This document shows, in pieces, positions 51,679 through 59,938 of a stretch of 64,000 nucleotides of DNA (within the stretch, counting starts at the first letter, position 1; each line of letters begins with the position of its first letter). Source of the stretch: Alphaproteobacteria bacterium (GTDB lineage Bacteria > Pseudomonadota > Alphaproteobacteria > Geminicoccales > Geminicoccaceae). Location: contig JALSIM010000026.1 of assembly GCA_026990035.1 (NCBI GenBank), forward strand, positions 1 through 64,000, written 5' to 3'. The notes beneath the pieces are model-generated. The model had not been told where the DNA came from. It saw only the letters and a list, made by a program, of their open reading frames with translations, and made no database searches. A program made the position numbers and the translations under genes.

Positions 51679-52774
51679 CGTGACCGCCCTCGAGGTCGAA
51701 CTCGTGCAGGACGGTCCGATCCCGCTGGCCGCGCGGTTCGCCTGCCGGACCGGCGAGCTGCTGGCGCTGGTCGGCCCCTCGGGCAGCGGCAAGACCACCA
51801 TCCTCCGGGCCGTCGCCGGCCTCTACCGGCCGCGGCACGCCCTCGTCCGCTGCCACGGCGAGGTCTGGACCGACAGCGCCCGTGGCGTCCATCTGCCGCC
51901 GCAGCGCCGCCGCGCCGGGCTGGTGTTCCAGGACTACGCCCTGTTCCCGCATCTTTCGGCGCAGGGAAACGTGGAAACGGCCCTCGGCCATCTGCCCCGC
52001 CCGGAACGCCCGGGCAGGGCCCGGGAACTCCTGCGCCGGGTCCATCTCGAAGGGCTGGAGGCCCGCCGCCCGCACGCCCTGTCGGGAGGGCAGAAGCAGC
52101 GTGTGGCCCTGGCGCGGGCGCTGGCCCGGGAGCCGCGGGTGCTGCTCCTCGACGAGCCCTTTTCGGCGGTGGACCAGGTCACCCGCCGACGTCTTCAGCG
52201 CCAGCTCGTGCTCCTCCGCCAGCGCCTGCCGGTGCCGACCATCCTCGTCACCCACGATCTCGAAGAGGCGGCACGGCTCGCCGATCGTATCTGCGTGCTC
52301 CATCACGGGCGGACATTGCAAACCGGCCCCCCTTCGGAGATCCTCAACCGGCCGATCTCCGCCCAGGTCGCGAGGCTGGTCGATCTCGGCAACATCTTCG
52401 AGGGCGAGGTGGCGGGCCACCGACCCGAGGCGGGGCATACGCTGCTGCGTTGGCACGGACATCTGCTGGAGGCCCGCCTGCGCCGGGAAATCGCCGTCGG
52501 CAGCCGGGTGGCCTGGGTGATTCCGCCCGGTTTCGTGGTCATGCATCGGCGTGATCGGCCTTCGCGAGGCGAGCGCGAGAACCCGGTCCGGGGGCGGATC
52601 GAGGAGCTCGTCGCCTTCGGCGAGACCACGAACGTCACCATGCTGGTGGACGGGGCGCCGGCGCCCACCCTCCATTTCACGGTGTCCACCCACGCCGCCC
52701 GCCGCAACCGCCTCGCTCCCGGGGTCGAGGTCCGGGTCTCCCTGCTCGCCGAAGGCATCCATCTCATGCCTTGA
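51671..52774 (+). CDS. modC: Molybdate ABC transporter ATP-binding protein
   Basis: The 367-residue ATPase has Walker A G-P-S-G-S-G-K-T-T, Q-loop V-F-Q-D-Y-A-L-F-P-H-L, signature L-S-G-G-Q-K-Q-R-V-A-L-A-R-A-L, Walker B V-L-L-L-D-E-P-F-S-A-V-D and switch V-T-H-D. A C-terminal TOBE-like region (about 290-365) follows. The ATG at 51671 overlaps modB by 8 bp. The last codons and stop lie in a 19-bp sequence that is tandemly duplicated. Confidence 0.93.
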   Translation: MADVTALEVELVQDGPIPLAARFACRTGELLALVGPSGSGKTTILRAVAGLYRPRHALVRCHGEVWTDSARGVHLPPQRRRAGLVFQDYALFPHLSAQGNVETALGHLPRPERPGRARELLRRVHLEGLEARRPHALSGGQKQRVALARALAREPRVLLLDEPFSAVDQVTRRRLQRQLVLLRQRLPVPTILVTHDLEEAARLADRICVLHHGRTLQTGPPSEILNRPISAQVARLVDLGNIFEGEVAGHRPEAGHTLLRWHGHLLEARLRREIAVGSRVAWVIPPGFVVMHRRDRPSRGERENPVRGRIEELVAFGETTNVTMLVDGAPAPTLHFTVSTHAARRNRLAPGVEVRVSLLAEGIHLMP

Positions 52775-52801
52775 AGACGAACTCATGCCTTGAAGACGAA
52801 C
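52764..52801. repeat. Perfect 19-bp tandem duplication at the modC / GGDEF-EAL junction
   Basis: The unit TCATGCCTTGAAGACGAAC occurs twice in direct succession (52764-52782 and 52783-52801). The first copy carries the modC stop (TGA at 52772-52774). The second carries the stop and last four codons (V-F-K-A) of the convergent GGDEF-EAL gene. Each copy contains both stops, so the duplication separated two genes that previously overlapped. Confidence 0.95.
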
Positions 52802-55281
52802 GGCAGACAGTTGTCGGGACGATGCTTCTCGAATACCGCCGGGAGGAGATCGGCGAAGGGCAGCGGCGGATGCCACAGATAGCCCTGCGCCTCGCGGCAG
52901 CCCGCTTCGAGGAGGAATCGCCGCTGGGGCTCGGTTTCGACGCCTTCCGCGAGAACCGGGATGCGGAGCATGTGGGCGAGGCTCATCACCGCCCGTACGA
53001 TCGCCCGATCCTCGGAGTCCTCCGGCAGGCCGGCGACGAAGGTCCGATCGAGCTTCAGCCTGCGGACGGGAAAGCGCTTGAGATAGACGAGCGAGGAATA
53101 GCCGGTGCCGAAATCGTCGATCGCCAGCGCCACGCCCATCGCCTCCAGCCGATCGAGGGTCCGGGCGACGTCGCGCGAATGGCGCAGCAGCTCGCGCTCG
53201 GTGATCTCCAGTTCGAGATTGCCGGGCGGAAGGCCGGTTTCGGCGAGAACGGCGGCGATGCGATCGGCGCTGTCGAGACCGGCGAGCTGCCGCGGGGAAA
53301 TGTTGACGGCGATCCGCAGATCGCGACCGAGGCGGCCGATCAGCTCGCGGGTATCGGTGCAGGCACGACGCAGCACGAGCTCGCCGAGCGGTTCGATCAG
53401 CCCGCATTCCTCGGCGACGCCGACGAAGAGATCGGGTGGAATGCGCTGGCCACCGTTCCCCCCCGGCCAGCGGACGAGCGCTTCGAATCCCCGTACGGCG
53501 CCCGTTTCGAGCGCGATCACCGGCTGGTACCAGACTTCCAGCGCCTGTTCGGCGAGATGCGAGCGCAGAGCCGCCTCGATCTCACGCCGCCGCTCGGCCC
53601 GTGCCCGCATCATCGGATCGAACAGGCAGACACCGCCACGGCGGGTGTCCTTGGCGGCATAGAGGGCGACGTCCGCCGCACGCAGAAGAGCATCCGGATC
53701 CTCGGCGTGTTCCGGCGCCAGCGCGGCACCCACCGAGGCGGCGATCCGGCAGGGATGCCCGTCGATGATCACCGGCTCGGCGAGGCTGTCGAGGATCCGG
53801 CCGGCGGTGATGTAGACACCGTGGGCCGACTGCAGACCGCTCAGGACCACGGCGAACTCGTCGCCGCCGAGGCGGCTCACGGTGTCGCAGTCGCGGGTCG
53901 CGGTACGCAACCGCTCGCCGACCACCGTCAGCAGCCGGTCGCCCGCGGCATGCCCGAGCATGTCGTTGACGCCCTTGAAACCGTCGAGATCGACGACCAG
54001 CAGCCCGACCAGCGAGCCGTGACGGCGGGCGAAGGCCACCGCCTGCTCGAGACGGTCGTAGAAGAGATTGCGATTCGCGAGGCCGGTGAGCGGATCGCGC
54101 ATCGCGAGATAGCGCAGCCGCTCTTCCGCGAGCCGGTGCTGACCGCTGTCGCGGGCCACGACGAGGATCGCCGGCCGGCCGGCTTCCACGATCAGCGCGG
54201 CGCGGGTTTCCACGTGCAGCAGGCCGCCGCCGATGCGTCGCACGTGAATCTCGAGGGGGAGGCTAGCACCATCGCCCCTCCACAGGGCCCGCGACTGCTG
54301 CCGCACGCGGCCGTGGTCGGCCTCGTCGACGAGATCGAGCACCCGCCGGCCGACCAGTTCCTCGGGCCCGGCGGCGCCGACCAGCTCCGCCATCTGACGA
54401 TTGGCGAACAGGATGTGTCCGTCCTGGTGAACGACGATGGCGTCGGGGGACATCTCGACGAGCTGGCGGTAGCGCTGCTCCGTTTCCTGCCGGAGCAACT
54501 CGGCTTCCTTGGCGGCGGTGATGTCGCGGCCGGTGCCGCGGTAGCCGAGGAAACGGCCGCCGGAATCGAACAGCGGCTTGCCGTTGCTGCGCACCCACCG
54601 GTCCCCTTTCGGCAGGCGGATCTGGATATCGAAATCGCGGAACGGCAGTCGCCGCTCGAGCAGCCGTCGATGTTCCTCGAGGGCTTCGCGCGGCACCTCG
54701 GGACCGGCGATGTCGAACCGTGTCTTGCCGTGGAACCAGCTCGGCGGCACCCCGGTCAGGGTCTCGACGTTGTCCGAAAGCCACGTGTAACGCATCTCGG
54801 CATCGGTTTCCCAGAACCAGTCCGACGCCAGTTCGGCGAAATCGCAGAACCTGCGGTGACTGTCCTCGAGCGCATGATCGGCCCGCCGCCGCTCGGTGAC
54901 CTCGCGGATCACGGCCAGCACCGCGGGACGTCCGTTCTCCCAGATGCGGGCCGAATGACCTTCGGCGAGGAAGTTGCTGCCGTCGAGGCGCCGGTAACGG
55001 AGTTCGGTACGCTGGAGCCCTCCGCCGCCGTTCAGCACACGGGCGATCCGCCGCCGGGCGCGGCGGGCACTGGCGGGATGGACGAGTTCCCAGATGCAGC
55101 GGCCCACGAGCCGTTCGGGAGATCCGGCGGCGAACAGTTCCGCCGCCTCGGTGTTGGCGAAAAGAATGCGATCGTCCTGGTGAACGAGGATCGCCTCGGG
55201 CGTGTTTTCGACCAGCGGCCTCCAACCTGCCTCGGCGCCTCCGGCAGAGCGGCCGGAAGATGGCTCCGGCTTCCGCGCCAT
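52783..55281 (-). CDS. PAS-PAS-PAS-GGDEF-EAL cyclic-di-GMP protein
   Basis: The protein has 832 residues from the ATG at 55281, which follows GGGGGTGAACGA. Three PAS domains (about 20-135, 142-260 and 265-385) precede a GGDEF domain with an intact G-G-D-E-F at 472-476 and an R-x-x-D inhibitory site (463-466). An EAL domain follows with E-A-L at 600-602, D-D-F-G-T-G-Y-S-S-L and A-E-G-V-E-T. Both catalytic motifs look active, so it could make or degrade cyclic-di-GMP depending on signal. No transmembrane segment is seen; sensing is probably cytoplasmic. An in-frame extension to 55359 is less likely. Confidence 0.92.
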   Translation of the reverse strand: MARKPEPSSGRSAGGAEAGWRPLVENTPEAILVHQDDRILFANTEAAELFAAGSPERLVGRCIWELVHPASARRARRRIARVLNGGGGLQRTELRYRRLDGSNFLAEGHSARIWENGRPAVLAVIREVTERRRADHALEDSHRRFCDFAELASDWFWETDAEMRYTWLSDNVETLTGVPPSWFHGKTRFDIAGPEVPREALEEHRRLLERRLPFRDFDIQIRLPKGDRWVRSNGKPLFDSGGRFLGYRGTGRDITAAKEAELLRQETEQRYRQLVEMSPDAIVVHQDGHILFANRQMAELVGAAGPEELVGRRVLDLVDEADHGRVRQQSRALWRGDGASLPLEIHVRRIGGGLLHVETRAALIVEAGRPAILVVARDSGQHRLAEERLRYLAMRDPLTGLANRNLFYDRLEQAVAFARRHGSLVGLLVVDLDGFKGVNDMLGHAAGDRLLTVVGERLRTATRDCDTVSRLGGDEFAVVLSGLQSAHGVYITAGRILDSLAEPVIIDGHPCRIAASVGAALAPEHAEDPDALLRAADVALYAAKDTRRGGVCLFDPMMRARAERRREIEAALRSHLAEQALEVWYQPVIALETGAVRGFEALVRWPGGNGGQRIPPDLFVGVAEECGLIEPLGELVLRRACTDTRELIGRLGRDLRIAVNISPRQLAGLDSADRIAAVLAETGLPPGNLELEITERELLRHSRDVARTLDRLEAMGVALAIDDFGTGYSSLVYLKRFPVRRLKLDRTFVAGLPEDSEDRAIVRAVMSLAHMLRIPVLAEGVETEPQRRFLLEAGCREAQGYLWHPPLPFADLLPAVFEKHRPDNCLPFVFKA

Positions 55282-55436
55282 TCGTTCACCCCCAATCCCG
55301 ATATCCCAGTCTAGCACTCCACGACCAACTGCTGAACCGCCTATCGCGGCCGGTGGCACACGGTCGAGCTTCCCCGGGACGCGCGCAGGGTGTATCGGCG
55401 GGGTCCGCGACCCCGGCCGAAGGAGCGTCCCGCCCG

Positions 55437-57527
55437 ATGAACGACATCAGGCCCCCACGCGCGAAGACCGTCCCCCTGCGCCACGAACGTTTCGGCATCC
55501 GCTGGGAGGATCCCTATGCCTGGCTCCGCGATCCGGCCTATCCGGAGGTGAGGGATCCGGAAATCCTGGCTCATCTCGAGGCGGAGAACGCCTACTACCG
55601 CGCATTCATGGAGCCGCGACAGCCGATCGTGGACCAGCTCTACGCCGAGCTCAGGGGCCGCATCGAGGAGGAAGACCGATCGGTTCCGGTACGCGAGGGG
55701 GCCTTCGAATACCAGTGGCGCTTCGATCGTGGTGCCCAGTACCGGTGCTGGTACCGCCGTCCGCTCGCCGGCGGCGCGTTCGTCCCCGTTCTCGACGAGA
55801 ACGCCCTGGCCGAAGGCAAGGCCTACTTCCGTCTCCGGGGACTCGCCGTCTCTCCCGACGGGTCACGGCTGGCCTTCACCGCCGACGAGGACGGTTCCGA
55901 GCGCCACATCCTCCGGGTCGTGGACCTCGATGGCGGCGGGCCGTTGCCCGATCTGGTCCGCAACTGCTCCGGGGAGATCGCCTGGAGCGAGGACGGCGAA
56001 TGGCTGTTCTATGTCGAGCTCAACCCGCAGCTTCGCCCTTTCCGCGTCCGCCGACACCGCCTCGGCGACGGGAGCGGGTCGGATCCGGTGGTCTACGAGG
56101 AAGCGGATCCCGCTTTCTTCGTCTCCCTCGCGAAGACCCGCGACCGTCGCTACCTGGTGATCACCAGCGGCACCCATGTCACACGCGAATGCCGGCTGGT
56201 CGAGCCCCGCCCGCCCTTCACCCAGCGAACGGTGGCGGCGCGACGCGAAGGCCACGACTACCGGATCGACCATGCCCACGGCCATCTGTGGATTCTCACC
56301 AACGACCGACACCGGAACTTCCGCCTGGTCCGGACACCGGCGGAGACCCCGGAGGAGGCGCACTGGTAGGAAATCGTCCCCGGCAGCGAGGAACGCTACC
56401 TCCTGGCGGTGGATTGCTTCGCCGAAGTCCTGGTCCTCACCGAACGGCGCGAGGGTCTCGATACCATCTGCCTGCGCGATTACCGGGGGGCGGAGCACGG
56501 CATCCGGTTCCCGGAAGAGGTTTACACCGTCGGTCTCGGCGACAACCGGGAATTCGCGACCGATGTCCTGCGGCTGCGCTATTCCTCGCTGGTCACCCCC
56601 TGGTCGGTGCTCGACTACCACCTCGCGGAAGGGCGGCTCGAAACCCGCAAGGTCCAGCGGATCCCGAGCGGCTACGACCCCTCCCGCCTCGTCGGTGAGC
56701 GCCTCTGGGCGGTCTCCCGGGACGGGACGCGGGTCCCGATCAGCATCCTGCGGCGGCGCGATCTGCCCCTGGACGGCAGCGCGCCACTCTATCTCTACGG
56801 CTACGGCGCCTACGGACACGGGCTGGCGCCGGCCTTCGGCACCGCCCGCCTCGGTCTCGTCGAACGCGGTGTGGTCTACGCGATGGCGCACGTCCGCGGC
56901 GGCGACGAGATGGGTTATCGCTGGTACGAGGACGGTCGGCGAGAAAAGAAGGTCAACAGCTTCCGGGATTTCGTCGCCTGTGCCGAGGCGCTGATCGAGG
57001 CCGGCTACACGGCGCCCGGGCGCATCGCCGTCCACGGCGGCAGCGCCGGTGGCATGCTGGTCGGCGTGGTCCTCAACGAGCGGCCCGATCTCTGGGGCTG
57101 CGCCGTCCTCGAAGTCCCCTTCGTGGACGTGGTCAACACGATGCTCGACGAATCCCTGCCCCTCACCCCCATCGAATGGCCGGAATGGGGCGATCCGGTG
57201 CACGATCCGGAAGCGCTCCGACGCCTGCTGTCCTACAGTCCCTACGACAACATCCGGCCGCAGCCCTATCCGCCGATGCTGGTCACGGCCGGTCTTTCCG
57301 ATCCCCGCGTGACCTACTGGGAGCCGGCGAAATACGTGGCCCGGCTTCGCGCGACCAGGACCGACGATCGGCCGTTGCTGCTGCGTATCGACATGGGCGC
57401 CGGGCATTTCGGCCGTTCCGGGCGTTACGAGCATCTGCGGGAACTCGCCGAAATCTGGACCTTTCTGCTCGAGATGCTCGGCGTGAATCCGGTACCGGGA
57501 AGCGGGGCGGACAGGATTAACGAATAA
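55437..57527 (+). pseudogene. Oligopeptidase B (S9A) interrupted by one in-frame TAG
   Basis: The gene encodes a prolyl-oligopeptidase-family protease, 696 codons before the final stop, the usual size of oligopeptidase B. Codon 311 is TAG (56367-56369), between H-W and E-I-V-P. The same frame continues with full similarity on both sides. The propeller half starts P-L-R-H-E-R-F-G-I-R-W-E-D-P-Y-A-W-L. The catalytic half keeps Ser536 (H-G-G-S-A-G-G), Asp622 (G-L-S-D-P-R-V) and His657 (G-A-G-H-F-G). With everything else intact this is a recent nonsense mutation, a base error or a read-through case. CAG to TAG (Gln) is one possible single change. Confidence 0.85.
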
Positions 57528-57605
57528 TTCATATGCGGGGACTATCAGGGACGGGTAGGCCGGGACCGATGTCGGAACGGTCGCGACCCGTCGGAAAAGG
57601 AGCCG

Positions 57606-58613
57606 ATGTCCTCGACCGAGACCCCATGCGCGGATCATCGCCCGGATTCCGCCCGAGGTGTGGTGGTTCCCTTCACGACCCCACAGTTCATCGGCGCGCG
57701 CCTGCGGGTCGGGCGCGACGGACAGTTCGAACTGCTGCTGCGCAACCCCTCCGGCGGCAAGGGAGTCTATCTGGTGGAGCTGCGCAGCGCCCACCGCTTT
57801 TCCTCCATCAGCCTGCACGATCGCATCCTCCTCGCCGAGCTACTGAAGCTCGTCCGCGTGAGCCCGAGAAACGTCCGTCTCTGCGCCCGCCGTGTCGCTC
57901 TCTGGGGAGCCGCGGGACATCGGGCGCATCTCGCGGCAGGCGCCGCCCTCCGGCGGGAGCAGCAGCGGATCGCGGAACTGCGGAAGCACCTCGCGAACCA
58001 CCTGGACATGGCCGACGGCCCGTCCGACGCGACGCTGCAGGAAGCGGTCCGGGAGATCGCCGAACACAGCGCGGCCATCGGTCTTCCCGCGGCGGGGATC
58101 CCCAGCGATCACGCCGAGATCCTGCGGGCCCTGCCGACCCTCGCGGACACGCTCGACAGATGGCGCCGGGACGGGACCGGCCGGGTCGTCGAGATCGCCG
58201 CGGAGGTCGCGCGCGCGGCCCGGGAGACCCACGAGGCGGCGAGCCGGGAGCTGGAGCGGCGCCACGAGGAGCTCGCCGACGGCCGGGCGCTGCTCGCGCG
58301 CTGGCAGGAAAACCGGGTGGAGCTGCTGGAGGGGCTCCAGTGCTGCGACTGGCTCCTCGACGGCTGGGCCGACCGCTGCGCCCTGTGGCGGGCGGCGCCG
58401 GCCACCGACAGAGCGTCCCAGCGGGCCGCCCTCATGCACATCGCGAAGCTTCTGCCGCCGGCCCTGGAGATCGAGCGCAACGCCCGTCGTGGCGAGGATG
58501 CCGTCAACGCCTTCATGCGCTTCCTGCGCGAGAGCACCGACTGGCGTGACGAGGTCCGTCTAGCGGAGATCTTCGAACGGCAGGAAGCGCTTCGCGCCGA
58601 GCTCCCGGCATGA
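57606..58613 (+). CDS. Unknown protein, first gene of a two-gene operon
   Basis: The 335-residue cytoplasmic protein starts at an ATG after AAAAGGAGCCG. The N-terminal 70 residues look beta-rich (F-I-G-A-R-L-R-V-G-R-D-G-Q-F-E-L-L-L-R-N-P). The rest is helical and likely coiled coil, with charged stretches such as A-A-L-R-R-E-Q-Q-R-I-A-E-L-R-K-H-L and A-S-R-E-L-E-R-R-H-E-E-L-A. No family, catalytic motif, signal peptide or membrane segment is recognised. The stop overlaps the next start as ATGA. Confidence 0.72.
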   Translation: MSSTETPCADHRPDSARGVVVPFTTPQFIGARLRVGRDGQFELLLRNPSGGKGVYLVELRSAHRFSSISLHDRILLAELLKLVRVSPRNVRLCARRVALWGAAGHRAHLAAGAALRREQQRIAELRKHLANHLDMADGPSDATLQEAVREIAEHSAAIGLPAAGIPSDHAEILRALPTLADTLDRWRRDGTGRVVEIAAEVARAARETHEAASRELERRHEELADGRALLARWQENRVELLEGLQCCDWLLDGWADRCALWRAAPATDRASQRAALMHIAKLLPPALEIERNARRGEDAVNAFMRFLRESTDWRDEVRLAEIFERQEALRAELPA

Positions 58614-59902
58614 CGAAGCAGGATTCCATCCTCGCCCAGCTCACCCGGGCGCTCGCGGCCGCCGACGATCGCAAACTCTGCAGCGTCGTCGCGGTGATCG
58701 ACCGGCAGCCGAGACACCGTGTCCTCGATCTGCTGATCGCCCCCCATCGCAGCCGCCTCGCCCGCCTCAGGCCACCCAGGCCGCTGACCTTCGAGAGAGT
58801 TCTGACCCTGCCGCTGGAGCCGGCCCTGGTGGCGGCGGAGCAGTGGGTGCCGGGCTCCTACCGGATCCCCAGATCGCACTTGAAGGCGCTGCACGACGCG
58901 GTCCGCGAGCGGCTCGAGGACGATCTTCACGCCTGGCTGGAGGAGACGCTGGCCGGCCGGACGACCGCCGATGCGGGTCTCGAGCAAGTCGCGGGCCGGC
59001 GGCTCTGGCCGGCGGCGGCGACGGCGCTCGACGCCACCCTCGCGAACGACCGGAGCCGTCTCGGCGAGCTCGCCATCAGCCTCCGTCTCGCATCCCATCT
59101 GCTGGCCATCGGCGAGACCTTCGTCGACACGTTCGCACATCTTCCGCCGCAACCCATTCTTTCCTTCTCGGGCGCCGATCGGCGGGCCGTCGTCGAGCTG
59201 CTGAAAACGGCGGCCGAGCGAGGGACCGAGGCGCTCGCCTTGGTCGCCGATCTTCTGGGGACGCGCTGCCAGTCGCCGCTCGCGGTGCTCGAACCCCTGC
59301 TCGCCGGCGAATTCCCGCTCGGCCCCCGCGACAAGCGCGAGTGCGCGGACCGGGTCGTGGAAGCCTGCCTCGAAGAGCTGGGCAAGGAAATCTCGCAACG
59401 TCTCGCCGAGGAGGAGGCGTCCCCGGAAGGGGTGGCGGAGCTCGTCCTGCGGGTCATGTCGGGGCTCGAATCCCTGTCCGATGTCGCCACCAAACTCGAT
59501 ACCGACAAGCACGCCGTACGACGGATCACGCGCCGGACCGCCGAACTCGCGGAGCAGACCACCCGCCGCGTTCTCAAGCAGATCAAGCAGAGCTTCGACG
59601 ACGACAGCGATACCGTCCCGCTCCACAGCTACGAACGGGCCGCCCGCGCCATCACCAGGATCCGTCTCGTGGCGCCGAAACTGATGCTCGCGAGCAAGAT
59701 CGACGATCTGCTCCGCTGTGCCATCGAGCGCTATACGGGGGCCTTCGATGCCTTCGTGGCGAGGCGGCGGCAACGCGGCGAGTCGACCAATCTCGAAGAA
59801 CCGGCGATCATGGAACGGCTGCGGATCATCGAACTCCTGTTCGGCAGCCCGGTGGCCGTCGCTCTCTGGGAACGGCACGGGGGCCGACGCTCCTGTATGT
59901 GA
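58610..59902 (+). CDS. Unknown helical protein, second gene of a two-gene operon
   Basis: The 430-residue protein is predicted almost wholly helical, for example L-K-A-L-H-D-A-V-R-E-R-L-E-D-D-L and V-L-K-Q-I-K-Q-S-F-D-D-D-S. There is no signal peptide or membrane helix, and no Walker, zinc or catalytic motif is seen. The C-terminus ends R-R-S-C-M. It is coupled to the upstream gene by a 4-bp overlap and faces the convergent oxoprolinase gene across 36 bp. Product and role unknown; a structural or scaffolding pair is only a guess. Confidence 0.72.
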   Translation: MTKQDSILAQLTRALAAADDRKLCSVVAVIDRQPRHRVLDLLIAPHRSRLARLRPPRPLTFERVLTLPLEPALVAAEQWVPGSYRIPRSHLKALHDAVRERLEDDLHAWLEETLAGRTTADAGLEQVAGRRLWPAAATALDATLANDRSRLGELAISLRLASHLLAIGETFVDTFAHLPPQPILSFSGADRRAVVELLKTAAERGTEALALVADLLGTRCQSPLAVLEPLLAGEFPLGPRDKRECADRVVEACLEELGKEISQRLAEEEASPEGVAELVLRVMSGLESLSDVATKLDTDKHAVRRITRRTAELAEQTTRRVLKQIKQSFDDDSDTVPLHSYERAARAITRIRLVAPKLMLASKIDDLLRCAIERYTGAFDAFVARRRQRGESTNLEEPAIMERLRIIELLFGSPVAVALWERHGGRRSCM

Positions 59903-59938
59903 GCCCGCATGGCGCCGGCGGCGACGGCCCGCTTCCGT

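Noticed and set aside
56367-56369. TAG as a pyrrolysine or selenocysteine-like recoding site
   Set aside because: It is not at the active site, no recoding element or suppressor tRNA is in the window, and oligopeptidase B is not known to use such residues. Kept only as a read-through possibility.
57517-57531. A fourth CtrA-like box (TTAA-N7-TTCA) before the unknown operon
   Set aside because: It overlaps the 3' end of the peptidase gene and misses a half-site, so it is too weak to annotate.
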